DNA of 64,000 nt from CAIVVT01 sp052145115 (GCA_052145115.1 JBKQPG010000017.1:1-64000); one strand, 5' to 3'; positions 47,930 through 56,674 are shown, numbered from the stretch's first letter. The notes: generated from the sequence alone by a model not told the origin. Numbers and translations are program-made.

Positions 47930-49037
47930 CGGGACACCTCCTTTCTCCGGCGCGGTCCGAGTTCACACAACGAACGCAAATGGAACCGGTATGCCGCTCT
48001 ATCAGAGAGCAGCGGCTGGGCCGGGAGTCCGGCGGGTTTTCGTTTGGCAGGAGATGTCGGAGAGGAAGGTTTATGAGCCTTCGGCCCGCGCCACCCGTTT
48101 ACTGCGGGCGCCACGGCCACCGAAGCGGCAGAGCGAGGGACTCGCCCACCGGGTCAGCACCGCGGCGACCGCCAGCTGCCAGTGCTACTGGGAGGCTGGT
48201 CGTCGAGTACCATACCGCCTTTCCGCAGGCGAGTGGGGCTCAGGAGGGAAATGAAAAAGACCATTTCCCCCGGAGCGGAGAAATGGCCAGAAGCATAAAA
48301 ATACTACTGAGGCCGGATTCCCCCACTGGTCCAAGCTTCAGCACCGCGCGCCGTCAGAGATCACAAGACCTCAGCCACATTAGGATGACCCTTAACCCGG
48401 GAAACCCTGGTCTACCCTTGAACATCTTTCGACGCTTTAGGGCAATGGCCTGTGTGCCACGCGGACGCCTCGCCTACCGAGGATCCATACAACTCAAGGC
48501 AACTCAACCTTTTGCAAGATCTTCGTCACCCATCTATACCTTATCGCGCGGGAAACGGATTCGTCAACCCTAAAAACCGCCGCCGGGGTGACTTTTTGGT
48601 GAAAAAATCCGCGGCGACAAAAGGAAACCGTGAGCGGGTGAGCGGACGCGATCCGCGCCGCCGTACTCTCAAAAAAGGGACCCGGGGAATCGACTGGGGG
48701 GTACTGGAGTGGACTGGTTCAGGGTTGAGAAGGGGTGTATGAGGTGTCGGGATCGAACTGAGGAGACTCGATCCCCGGGTCCGCCCTGGGAACCATCACA
48801 GCCTGCACAGGTGCACGGCTTGGGCCAAACCAACATTGATTGAAAACAAGAGGCTTACTGCATGCGCGCGGATTCGGGGCAAGCGTATAAGTCCCGAACT
48901 GGGACCGGCCGGGCTGGCGCTGCCGCCGCCGTCCCGGCGGCTGTGCCAAATTGGGGCGCGGCAGACAAGAAGTGCCCGCCATGAGGATCCAGGCCGGCCC
49001 CGGGTGACGAGACAGGCGCGGCGGCGGCGCGCGCGGC
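47930..49037. other. Non-coding kilobase upstream of the NRAMP-like gene
   Basis: No frame here looks coding. The stretch is rich in inverted repeats: CCATTTC/GAAATGG near 48262-48286, GACTTTTT/AAAAAATC near 48590-48609, and a long-range pair at 48678-48694 and 48768-48782 treated separately. It could hold a 5' regulatory RNA for the transporter or independent small RNAs. I could not match it to a known riboswitch class. Confidence 0.5.
48670..48782 (-). ncRNA. Candidate structured RNA with terminator-like 3' end
   Basis: On the minus strand, GGACCCGGGGATCGA (48782-48768) can pair with TCGATTCCCCGGGTCC (48694-48679), which is followed by CTTTTTTGAG. The same first segment can instead pair with TTCGATCCC (about 48757-48749) just downstream. 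A closing stem with a T-run and an alternative partner is what an attenuator or small RNA would show. No known family recognised. Confidence 0.4.
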
Positions 49038-49215
49038 TTAGGGCCTGTTCACGCTACCCGAACGGATGGCGTTGCGTGCAGGGACGGGGCCGGTTTTCCC
49101 GATTTCCGCGTCGCTCGTCGCTCGCAGACGCCCGGTATGCGTCGCTCCTCGCTTCTGGAACTCTTCAAAAACCGGCTCCCGTCGCCACCGTCCGCGTAGC
49201 GTGAGCAGGCTCTAG
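49038..49215. mobile_element. MITE-like palindromic element, copy 2
   Basis: A 178 bp element related to the one at 32517-32787. Its ends TTAGGGCCTGTTCACGCTAC and (reverse complement of the right end) CTAGAGCCTGCTCACGCTAC are inverted repeats. The inner palindrome GGGGCCGGTTTTCCCGA against CAAAAACCGGCTCCC is retained. It lacks about 93 bp present in copy 1. Its right end overlaps the TAG stop of the TolC-type gene, as copy 1 does with its neighbour. Confidence 0.75.
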
Positions 49216-51164
49216 TTCTGGGGCCTGGTGATGGGCAGCGAGGACTTGCCGGTCTGGGCCTCGGCCAGCTCCACGTGGTTCTTGTCGAGCACCGTACCGG
49301 TTTGCAGGTCCAGGTTGACCAGCGCCCGGTTGTAGGCGGCCAGTGAGGCCACTTCAGCGGCCTGGGCGGTGGCGAGGTCGCGTTGCGTCTGCACGACGAG
49401 GAAGGCGGTGGAAGCGCCCAGCGCGTATTTCTTGTTCTCGGCGTCCAGGGTCTGTTCCTGGAGGACGCGGGCCTTGAGCGACGACTGGTAGCGGGCGCGG
49501 GCCTGAACGACGCCGATCCAGGCATTCTGGACACTCACGCGGATGTTCTTGATCTGTTGTTGCTCGGCCAGTTCGGTCTGGCGGGCCGTGAGAGAATCGC
49601 GGATGTAGTCGGCCCGCGCGCTGCGATTGCGCAGCGTGGCAGAAAAGGTTAGCGTCAGGCCATAGTCGGGGAAGTTGCGGCGGAAGATCTGGCCGAGCAA
49701 CGCGCCCTGGCCGCCGACGAAGAACGGATCCACCATTTGCATGATCGGAGAGCCGTTGTATGGCACCTTGTTTACGGAGCCGACCAGGCCGGTGTCGGCC
49801 ACAAAGCCCTGCGCTGACAGGGTGGGCAGCAGCGCATTGCGGCTGCCGGCGAGGCCGATCTTGGCGTTATCCACATTGACGTGCGCCTGGGCGAGTTCCG
49901 GACGCAGCTTCAGCGCCTCGTCCACCAGGTTCTCGAGCTTCTCGGTGTATTCGCCCTCCGGCTTGACCAGGTGGTCGGTCGGAATCACGCGCACCAGCGC
50001 CACCGAAGGGCTGGCCACGCCGTTGCGGCTGAGGTAGTCCTTGATTATGGTCTCCTGCTGCAACAGCGTAGTGTCGGAGTTGGTCAGGTCCTGTTCGGCG
50101 GTGGCGACATTGGCCTCGGCGCGCACGACTTCGATCGGAGCCAGGGTCCCGATCTCAACTTGCTTCTTGTTGTCCTCATAGAACTGTTTCGCTACATCCA
50201 GGGCCTTCTGCTTCACCAGCACGTCCTCGCGGTCGCTGACTAGGTCCCAATACAGGCCAATGACGCCGGCCACGGTGACGTTGACCTGCTGCTGGAAGAC
50301 CAGGTCCGAGAAGTGGATGTTGTTCTTGGCCACGCGGATGGTGCGGTTATTCACGGCCAGCCCGAAGCCCTGCAGCAGGTTCTGGGTGATCTGTACGGCC
50401 GCCGTGCCGCTGGTATTGGGATTCAGGGTGTTGAACGGGCTGTTGGTGGAAGTGTAATTCTGCGAATAGTCGGCGCTCACGGTGGTGCCGGTCAGAAACG
50501 ATTGCTGGAATGCTTCGGTCCAGTTGCGCGAGTCGTACGCCAGCGAAGAGGTGCCCGCCGTAATCGTGTTGGCCTGGGGCGAGGAGTAATGGTTCAGCGC
50601 GCTCTGAACGTAGACCAGCGGATCGAGCACCGGAACCGTCGGGCCGGTCTGGGTGATTACGGTCCCGCCGGTAGTGGAACCAGCGGAAGTGCTGCCGCCA
50701 CCCGATGATCCGCCGCTGGCGGAGGTGCCCCCGCCGGCCTGCACCGCGGCCGAACTCGGCGCGGCGCTCACGCTCGACGGCACGCCGCGCAGCAGGCCGC
50801 CGGCCTTGGCGCGGAGGTAATCCGATTGCGCAATCTGCGGACCATAGCGCGCCACTTCGAGATCGATGTTGTTCTCGAGCGCCAGCGCGATCGCGTCCTC
50901 CAGCGACAGGTACAGTTTGCCGCCACGGATCAGCGCCTCGAGCCGGTTGGAGTTCTGCATGTTGATGGGCGGGATGGCCGGAGCCCGGAAGCTACGGGTC
51001 ACAACATCGCCGGGGGAGCGCGGCACCTGCGGCTGGTCGCTGATGGAACTCGTGTGGCCCGTGCCGGATGACGCGGCCGGGCTCGGCGCGGACTGCGCCA
51101 AGCCCATCGGGCTCATCAGAAGCGCGCACAGCGCGCTGGCGATCAAAGGATGGAAGCGTCTCAT
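49212..51164 (-). CDS. TolC-family outer membrane efflux protein
   Basis: This 650-residue outer membrane factor has a signal peptide (1-23), an N-terminal LSLEDAIALALENNIDLEVARY start of the OEP repeat (about 87-108) and long coiled helices with VARYRSSLKA-like and LQEQTLDAENKKYALGAS segments. A Gly/Ser-rich insertion (about 123-158) not found in short TolC proteins interrupts the first repeat. Such proteins form the exit duct of tripartite efflux or type I secretion systems. No pump or adaptor gene is adjacent. ATG 51164 is chosen because it begins the signal peptide. Confidence 0.88.
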   Translation of the reverse strand: MRRFHPLIASALCALLMSPMGLAQSAPSPAASSGTGHTSSISDQPQVPRSPGDVVTRSFRAPAIPPINMQNSNRLEALIRGGKLYLSLEDAIALALENNIDLEVARYGPQIAQSDYLRAKAGGLLRGVPSSVSAAPSSAAVQAGGGTSASGGSSGGGSTSAGSTTGGTVITQTGPTVPVLDPLVYVQSALNHYSSPQANTITAGTSSLAYDSRNWTEAFQQSFLTGTTVSADYSQNYTSTNSPFNTLNPNTSGTAAVQITQNLLQGFGLAVNNRTIRVAKNNIHFSDLVFQQQVNVTVAGVIGLYWDLVSDREDVLVKQKALDVAKQFYEDNKKQVEIGTLAPIEVVRAEANVATAEQDLTNSDTTLLQQETIIKDYLSRNGVASPSVALVRVIPTDHLVKPEGEYTEKLENLVDEALKLRPELAQAHVNVDNAKIGLAGSRNALLPTLSAQGFVADTGLVGSVNKVPYNGSPIMQMVDPFFVGGQGALLGQIFRRNFPDYGLTLTFSATLRNRSARADYIRDSLTARQTELAEQQQIKNIRVSVQNAWIGVVQARARYQSSLKARVLQEQTLDAENKKYALGASTAFLVVQTQRDLATAQAAEVASLAAYNRALVNLDLQTGTVLDKNHVELAEAQTGKSSLPITRPQN

Positions 51165-51314
51165 CGTATTGTCAGTCCTGCTGGGTCTGTCGGATCGCTC
51201 GGCGGATCCGCGATCTCTTCTCAGGAAACGCCTGCCAGTGGCCGGAAGTTCCCGAAAAACACATCCATGGTAACAGGCCGCCTGCGCGGCGCGCCGTGAG
51301 TGGTATCCTGTCGC

Positions 51315-51911
51315 ATGGTGACGATTCCCGCTTCCACCGTAATGGACCTGTTTGTCGAAACAGGCGCTTATCTCAAGGGCCATTTCCGGCTGACGAGCGG
51401 TCTGCACAGCTCGGAATACCTGCAATGCGCGCTGGTGCTGCAGCACCCGCGCCATGCCGAGGCACTGGGCCGCGCGCTGGCCGAGGGCGTGGCGCGGCTA
51501 GCCGGGGGGCGCCCGATCGAGACCGTAGTTTCCCCGGCCATGGGCGGCCTGATTATCGGGCATGAAGTGGCGCGCGCGCTGGGCGCCCGGCATATTTTCA
51601 CCGAGCGCGACGCCGACCGGAAAATGGTCCTGCGGCGGGGATTCGCTCTGCGGGCGGGCGAGATCGCCGTGGTGGTCGAGGACGTGGTTACCACCGGCGG
51701 CAGCTCGTTGGAAGTGGTCGAGGTGCTGAAAGCCGCCGGCGCGGAGGTGCTGGCCGCGGGGTCGATCATCGACCGCAGCGGCGGCCGCGCCGACTTGGGG
51801 CTGCCGCGCGTCGCGCTGGCCACTTTGAATGTCGTCGCCTGGGAGCCGGCACAATGCCCGCTGTGCGCGCAGGGGCTGCCGGTGGTGAAGCCGGGCTCGC
51901 GCCCGGCGTGA
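51315..51911 (+). CDS. pyrE: Orotate phosphoribosyltransferase
   Basis: This 198-residue type I phosphoribosyltransferase adds ribose phosphate from PRPP to orotate in UMP synthesis. The PRPP loop is VVVEDVVTTGGSSLEVVE. GAYLKGHFRLTSGLHSSEYLQ near the start is the orotate-enzyme signature, and SPAMGGLIIGHEVA follows. An in-frame ATG at 51300 would add five residues. The C-terminus (CPLCAQGLPVVKPGSR) matches a common pyrE clade. truA starts 9 bp downstream. Confidence 0.93.
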   Translation: MVTIPASTVMDLFVETGAYLKGHFRLTSGLHSSEYLQCALVLQHPRHAEALGRALAEGVARLAGGRPIETVVSPAMGGLIIGHEVARALGARHIFTERDADRKMVLRRGFALRAGEIAVVVEDVVTTGGSSLEVVEVLKAAGAEVLAAGSIIDRSGGRADLGLPRVALATLNVVAWEPAQCPLCAQGLPVVKPGSRPA

Positions 51912-51920
51912 GGCGGCGGC

Positions 51921-52673
51921 ATGCGCCGCATCCGCATCGAAGTCGCGTACGACGGCACGGAGTTCCACGGCTGGCAGGTGCAGCCGGAGCTGAACACCAT
52001 CCAAGGCGAACTTGAAAAGGCGGTCAGCAAGATCGAGGGCCGTGCGGTGGATGTGGCCGGCTCGGGACGGACCGACGCAGGCGTGCACGCGCTGGCGCAG
52101 GTGGCGGCGTTCTCCATCGAGAATCCGATCCCGCTCGACAACCTGCGGCGCGCCATCAACCGGCTGCTGCCGCGCGCGATCCGGGTCACCCGCGTCGAGG
52201 AGACTGGCGCGGCTTTCCATCCGCGCTATGCGGCCAGGGCGAAGACCTACGAGTATCGAGTATGGCGCGCGGAGATCTGCCCGCCGATGCGGCGCCTGTA
52301 TGTCTGCTATTTCCCCTATCCGCTGGACGAGAAGCGCATGGCGGAGAGCGCGGCGGTGTTTCAAGGCGAGCACGATTTTTCGGCCTTCGCGGCCGCGGAT
52401 GAGAAGGACGAACTGGGCCACTCCAAGGTGCGGACAGTGTTCGATTCGGCGCTGTGGCGGGAGGGCGACGAGCTGATCTATCGCGTGCGCGGCAGCGGAT
52501 TCCTGAAGCACATGGTGCGCATGATGATGGGCACGCTGATCGAGGCCGGGAAAGGCAACCTGGGGCGCGAGGAGCTGCTCCGGCGCCTCGAGCCGGGGTA
52601 TGAAGGGAAAGCCGGTCCGGCGATGCCCGCCTCCGGGCTGTGCCTGATTTCGGTAGAGTACGAGCGAGAGTGA
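51921..52673 (+). CDS. truA: tRNA pseudouridine synthase A
   Basis: This 250-residue TruA makes pseudouridine at positions 38-40 of tRNA anticodon stems. The catalytic Asp52 lies in GSGRTDAGVHALAQV. Other landmarks are AYDGTEFHGWQ, FHPRYAARAKTYEYR, HDFSAFAAADE and GSGFLKHMVRMMMGTL. It lies in a tight run between pyrE and the nucleoside hydrolase. Confidence 0.96.
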   Translation: MRRIRIEVAYDGTEFHGWQVQPELNTIQGELEKAVSKIEGRAVDVAGSGRTDAGVHALAQVAAFSIENPIPLDNLRRAINRLLPRAIRVTRVEETGAAFHPRYAARAKTYEYRVWRAEICPPMRRLYVCYFPYPLDEKRMAESAAVFQGEHDFSAFAAADEKDELGHSKVRTVFDSALWREGDELIYRVRGSGFLKHMVRMMMGTLIEAGKGNLGREELLRRLEPGYEGKAGPAMPASGLCLISVEYERE

Positions 52674-52681
52674 GGGAACGA

Positions 52682-53641
52682 GTGTTGAAATCCATCGTTG
52701 TGCTACTCGCCGGGGCCGCACTGGCCATGGCCGCACCCCCGGTACCCGTGATCTTCGACACCGACATCGGCAACGACGTCGACGACTGCCTGGCGCTGGC
52801 GATCCTGCACGCCTTCCAGAGCCGCGGCGAGGCGCGCATCGCTGCCGTGACGATCACCAAGGACAATGTCTGGGCGCCACGCCTGGTCTCGGCCATCAAT
52901 CTCTTCTACGGCCGGCCGGAGATACCGGTCGGCGTGGTGCACGACGGCAAGACCCGGGACGACGGCTATCTCAAGAAGGCCATTGACGCAGGCCATTACA
53001 AGTACAAGGACGATGCGCGCGACGCCGTCACGGTGCTGCGCGAGGCGCTGCTCAGCGAAAAGGACGGGAGCTTGGTGATCGTCCAGGTGGGCTTCAGCAC
53101 GAACCTGGCGCACCTGTTGGATTCACCCGACGGGAAGGAGCTCGCCGCGAAGAAGGTGAGACAACTGGTGATGATGGCCGGCGATTTCACGGGCGGCGGT
53201 CCGGAGTACAACGTGGTCACGGACATTCCGGCGGCGCAGAAGGTGGCGCGCGAGTGGCCGACCCCGGTTATCTGGAGCGGATTCGAAGTGGGCCGCACGA
53301 TCAAGTACCCGGGGGCGAGCATCGAGCGCGATTTCGGACCGCCGGGCGCGCATCCCGTGGGCGACGCCTACCGCCTGTACGGGAAGATGCCGCATGACCA
53401 GATGACCTGGGATTTGACCGCCGCGTTGTATGCGGTGCGGCCTGGGGACGGGTACTTCACGGCCTCGCCCGAGGGGACGGTGAGCGTCGACGATCGCGGC
53501 ATGACTAAGTTCACGCCGGGGGCGGGCGGACGGCACCGCATTCTGTCGGTCGACGAGGTGCAGCGAACGCGCATCCTGGAAGCGTTCCTATGGCTCTGTA
53601 CGCAGCCGCCGCAATCGCACCTGGGCGGCCCCGGCCGATGA
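52682..53641 (+). CDS. Secreted nucleoside hydrolase-like protein
   Basis: This protein of about 319 residues belongs to the inosine-uridine nucleoside hydrolase family. After a signal peptide (about 1-18) comes the calcium-binding DTDIGNDVDD, essential in the family, then a C-terminal MTWDLTAALYAV with the late metal-ligand Asp. Members split the N-glycosidic bond of ribonucleosides; secretion suggests scavenging. The GTG at 52682, 8 bp after truA, has GAGTGAGGGAAC before it; a TTG directly after it (52685) is the alternative. The middle of the protein diverges from cytosolic IunH proteins. Confidence 0.88.
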   Translation: MLKSIVVLLAGAALAMAAPPVPVIFDTDIGNDVDDCLALAILHAFQSRGEARIAAVTITKDNVWAPRLVSAINLFYGRPEIPVGVVHDGKTRDDGYLKKAIDAGHYKYKDDARDAVTVLREALLSEKDGSLVIVQVGFSTNLAHLLDSPDGKELAAKKVRQLVMMAGDFTGGGPEYNVVTDIPAAQKVAREWPTPVIWSGFEVGRTIKYPGASIERDFGPPGAHPVGDAYRLYGKMPHDQMTWDLTAALYAVRPGDGYFTASPEGTVSVDDRGMTKFTPGAGGRHRILSVDEVQRTRILEAFLWLCTQPPQSHLGGPGR

Positions 53642-53702
53642 GCCGGCAAAGCCCTGGCCGCGGCGAACGCCGCGTGACGCGTGTTAGCCTGAGATTACCG
53701 AG

Positions 53703-54122
53703 ATGAGCGAGAAGCCCGAAGTTCAATATCCACCGTTGCCGCCGGTGTCGAAGTGGCTGCCGGTGCTGGTTGTGGCCTGGCTGTTGCCCGGCGGCGGCCA
53801 CTTCTATCTGAAGCGCAACTACCGCGGGCTGATCCTTTCGGGCTGCATCCTGATCCCGTTTGTGATCGGACTGATGATGCGCGGCTACATCTTCCAGCCC
53901 GCGGGCGGCGACCTGCTGACGACGGTGATCTACTACGGCGGCTTCATTGCCAACCTCGCGACGGGCCTGCCGTTCTTCATGACCAAGTGGTTCGGCTATG
54001 AATCGGCCGACGTGGCGGGGCACGTTGTGGACTACGGCACGAAGTTCCTGGTCACGGCGGGGCTGTGCAACATTCTGGCGATGGTCGACGCCTGGGAGAT
54101 CGCAGTCGGGCGGAAGGACTGA
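53703..54122 (+). CDS. DUF6677-like membrane protein
   Basis: This 139-residue protein has about three membrane helices with a first WLPVLVVAWLLPGGGHFYLKRNYRGLILSG motif, reminiscent of TM2/DUF6677-type small membrane proteins common in Acidobacteria. A cytoplasmic or periplasmic loop carries FQPAGGDLL. No function is known. It is followed by two tiny genes on the same strand, 14 bp and 76 bp on. Confidence 0.8.
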   Translation: MSEKPEVQYPPLPPVSKWLPVLVVAWLLPGGGHFYLKRNYRGLILSGCILIPFVIGLMMRGYIFQPAGGDLLTTVIYYGGFIANLATGLPFFMTKWFGYESADVAGHVVDYGTKFLVTAGLCNILAMVDAWEIAVGRKD

Positions 54123-54136
54123 GGAGCGCGAGCGCG

Positions 54137-54319
54137 ATGAAACTGGCCTTAACGCACTTCGAGACGACGATCCTGCTGGCGCTGTTCATCTCGGCAGTAC
54201 TGGGCATCGTCACGAAAAGGTCCGACCGCGAGCGGCTGATGTACGGTCTGACCTCGTTTGGATACTTCCTGGCCACGATCTTCGGCCTGGGCTGGCTGAT
54301 GTACCTCGGCCATCGCTGA
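54137..54319 (+). CDS. Two-helix small membrane protein
   Basis: This 60-residue protein has two membrane helices (about 9-26, TTILLALFISAVLGIV; about 38-56, LTSFGYFLATIFGLGWLMYL) joined by a charged loop TKRSDRERL. ATG 54137 has GAGGAGCG about ten bases upstream. It follows the DUF6677-like gene by 14 bp, suggesting the two proteins work together in the membrane. Family not recognised. Confidence 0.75.
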   Translation: MKLALTHFETTILLALFISAVLGIVTKRSDRERLMYGLTSFGYFLATIFGLGWLMYLGHR

Positions 54320-54395
54320 GCCACTCCTGAGCGCGGGCCAGCGGCGCGCTTCGTGTTACCCTTACCAGCATTCAGAGGCAACGCGCGAGGGAAGC

Positions 54396-54557
54396 ATGGC
54401 CAGGAAGAAGGAGATCATCGAGATCAAGATCGACCGGCTGAAGCTGATGCGCATCCCGGTCCCGCCGCCGGAGCAATTGCACGAGACCAAGAAGGAGAAG
54501 GCCGCGCGGGTCCGCAAGCAGAAGCACAAGCAGCCCCCCTACCCGAGCGAGGGCTGA
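54396..54557 (+). CDS. 53-residue basic protein
   Basis: ATG 54396 is preceded by GCGAGGGAAGC, a good ribosome site, and the frame of 53 codons is highly biased in codon use. The protein is short, charged and lysine-rich with EIIEIKIDRLKLMRIPVPPP at the start and KKEKAARVRKQKHKQPP near the end, probably intrinsically disordered. I do not recognise it. It closes the pyrE-truA run. Confidence 0.6.
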   Translation: MARKKEIIEIKIDRLKLMRIPVPPPEQLHETKKEKAARVRKQKHKQPPYPSEG

Positions 54558-55022
54558 GCCGCGCCTAGTTCGCCCGGCGCCGGGAATCAGGCGGCGGCGG
54601 AAGGAGCTGGGAGGCCGACGCGCCCCGGGGAATGGCCGGCGCGGAGTGTGCCTGCAGGGGCGAGCGGAAGGTGCGCGCGGAAAACGAGAGGAACAAAGCC
54701 AAATGCGACACTTGTGTCGAAAAGTGTCGCATTTCGTCACACAGAGTATGACGAATCCGGCAACCGTGGATGGGCTGTCGGCGGAGTGGTTCACGGTTGA
54801 CAAAAGATCTGTTATCAACTTTTTACAGCGGTGATTGCGGCTGGGCGAGGTCCGTGCGGCGCTGTCGGCAGCAGATTGCAATGTATGACAATTCGACAGT
54901 GGTGTCGTGTCGTGTCGAAATGTCGAATTCGGGTCCCAGAGGGGGGGCTGCAGAGGTAGCAGGTCGGGATCGGCCGGCTCACCAAAGGCCGGGGATCAGG
55001 CGGCTGCGGGTGCGGACCGCGG
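54558..55022. other. Non-coding interval with palindrome cluster
   Basis: No coding frame stands out. A perfect inverted repeat AAATGCGACACTT-GTGTCGAA-AAGTGTCGCATTT lies at 54702-54735. A second one, AATTCGACA and TGTCGAATT, flanks three GTGTC units (about 54888-54927). TTGACA near 54798 and TTATCAAC nearby give weak promoter-like or repeat signals. Confidence 0.55.
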
Positions 55023-55496
55023 TTATTTCTTGCGGGTCCAGTGGAAGACTTCGACCTGCTCCTTGCCGGCTTCGACCGAGGTCCATTCCTGGGTCATGTG
55101 GTCGTGGTCCTGGAAAGTGACAGTCAGGTCCTTGATATGGCCCCCGTCGGGTTTGGCGAGGTTGGTGATGTCGGCGAAGCGGAAGCGGATGGTGGAGGCG
55201 TCGGCATCAGGGGCGCGCATGCGCGGCTGGTTGCCCATGCTGCAGTAGTGAGTGGCGACGAGGCCGGCGCCGTCGCGGTGGTACATGGTCACCATGTCGG
55301 GTTCGGACTGCATTTTCATGCTCTCCATGACCGCGGTGTTGTTGCTGATGAGGGTGTAGGTGATGCTGGCCTTGCCGCTGTCGCTCTGCCATTCGCCGGC
55401 CAGGGACTGAAGGCTCTTCCAGGCTGCGTCGACGCCCTCGCCGGCGAGGGCCGGAAGGGCGAGCAGAAGTGAGAATACGAAGATCGTGAGCTTCAT
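55023..55496 (-). CDS. Secreted DUF1579-like hypothetical protein
   Basis: This 157-residue protein has a signal peptide (1-18, ending ALPALAG) and a compact beta domain: LQSLAGEWQSDSGKASITYTLISNN, then SMKMQSEPDMVTMYHRDG and HYCSMGNQPRMRA. It resembles lipocalin-like DUF1579 or similar small secreted beta-barrels seen in Acidobacteria. Function unknown. It is not obviously in an operon. Confidence 0.75.
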   Translation of the reverse strand: MKLTIFVFSLLLALPALAGEGVDAAWKSLQSLAGEWQSDSGKASITYTLISNNTAVMESMKMQSEPDMVTMYHRDGAGLVATHYCSMGNQPRMRAPDADASTIRFRFADITNLAKPDGGHIKDLTVTFQDHDHMTQEWTSVEAGKEQVEVFHWTRKK

Positions 55497-55777
55497 GGCG
55501 GGATGATAGCGCAGGCCAACCGGCGCGTGGTAGGCCGGAGTTTCATGTCCGAAAGCCCTGGGGCTGGCGTGGCGGAGCTGCTCGGGGTGAGATTCTCCTG
55601 GCGCGTGGCGATGGCCTAGGTCATCCCCAAATGATCCCCTGCATGGCCGTAGCGGTGTTCCCAGAACTGATTGATCATAGCCACAACGGGGCTGGCACCG
55701 GCCGGCGAAAGAGTGACCTCGCGATGAGAGCTCTGGCCGCAGACTCGTCGTCAGGACAAGTCAGTTGCGCAGGGTTG

Positions 55778-56554
55778 CTATTCGACGATTGAAAATGTGT
55801 ACATCTTACCTAACTGCGCACCGGCACTGCTGGATGAATTCAGGCCCGGCGGCAGAACCCCGTATTCTCCTGGCTTTAGATTCGTAAGGCTCAGCCTGAA
55901 GGTACGGCTAGCAATTTTCTTCCCCTCGAAAGGAATCAGATCTCTGGTTGACCCGCCGGAAACGTGCATGACGCCGCCCGTCACGGTTCTGAATTCGCGG
56001 TATCCCCTGTTTTCGTGCAGCTTGAGGAGCTGATATTCCGTGACAGCCACGCCTTCCGGCGCATAGATCAGGATCTCGACTGGTGAGGCGAGTTTGGTGC
56101 GGCTGGCTGTTCCTTGGATATTCCCGTTGACATCGCCTTTCACAATGCCAGCAGTGGCGATACTTTTCATGACACCGCCGGTCTTCCAATTGACAACTTC
56201 GGGCAACAAATCCCTCCAGTCGCCATCCTTCTGGTAATAAACGCCGATCTCACGCGCAGTTCCGGAGTCCGCTGCAGCCGGCCCCGACTGTGGCGCTGCT
56301 GACGCCGGGGCAGATGCCTTTGCAGCCATAGCCGAAATGACTTTGTCGGGAACTCCCGCCGTCTTCAGAGCGATCGTCTCGTCAACGCCCAGTTTGTAAT
56401 TTCCCGGCTGGGTCTGGACCATGGTGATAATCACGTCAGTCCCAAGCCCGGCCTTTACCAATTTCACTATGGCGTCGTTGTCGAGGCCCTGGCAGATCGC
56501 CAAGCCGCAGAACAACGGCACCACTAAGAAGAGTCGAATCAAGGCACGCTTCAT
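55778..56554 (-). CDS. Secreted hypothetical protein with helical N-domain
   Basis: This protein of about 258 residues has a signal peptide (MKRALIRLFLVVPLFCGL) and then LDNDAIVKLVKAGLGTDVIITMV followed by VDETIALKTAGVPDKVISAMA, a helical repeat often seen in acidobacterial secreted proteins. An Ala/Pro linker joins it to a beta-rich C-terminal domain (about 115-258). The same signal is reached from ATG 56563, three codons earlier. Codon use is less GC-biased than its neighbours, as in the GH20 gene. Function unknown. Confidence 0.72.
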   Translation of the reverse strand: MKRALIRLFLVVPLFCGLAICQGLDNDAIVKLVKAGLGTDVIITMVQTQPGNYKLGVDETIALKTAGVPDKVISAMAAKASAPASAAPQSGPAAADSGTAREIGVYYQKDGDWRDLLPEVVNWKTGGVMKSIATAGIVKGDVNGNIQGTASRTKLASPVEILIYAPEGVAVTEYQLLKLHENRGYREFRTVTGGVMHVSGGSTRDLIPFEGKKIASRTFRLSLTNLKPGEYGVLPPGLNSSSSAGAQLGKMYTFSIVE

Positions 56555-56674
56555 GGGCCACATTCTACGTCAGCCTGCATCGGGCGGTCCAGCAGCTGCT
56601 GGGGTAATCCGATCTGAAAATCAAGAAATCTGGACGCGGACTAAGAAGAGACCGCACGCGACCGGACGCACGAA

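Noticed and set aside
47990..48070. Mn2+ (yybP-ykoY) or Mg2+ (M-box) riboswitch before the NRAMP-like gene
   Set aside because: I could not find the conserved core sequences of either class on the minus strand.
48748..48775. A tRNA T-arm-like sequence on the minus strand (CAGTTCGATCCCG)
   Set aside because: The flanking bases do not form a T stem, and no anticodon or acceptor stem is present.
48549..48905. A tmRNA-like 5' end (GGGAAACGGATTCG) on the plus strand
   Set aside because: No T-arm (GGTTCGA) or tag-like reading frame follows at the right distance, so the similarity is short and probably accidental.
54795..54830. DnaA-box-like TTATCAAC and a TTGACA, considered as an origin or promoter
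   Set aside because: A single imperfect box and no good -10 element; dnaB at 16 kb is not evidence for oriC here.
55497..55777. Possible gene in the 281 bp gap
   Set aside because: No frame of useful length or signal; nothing recognised.
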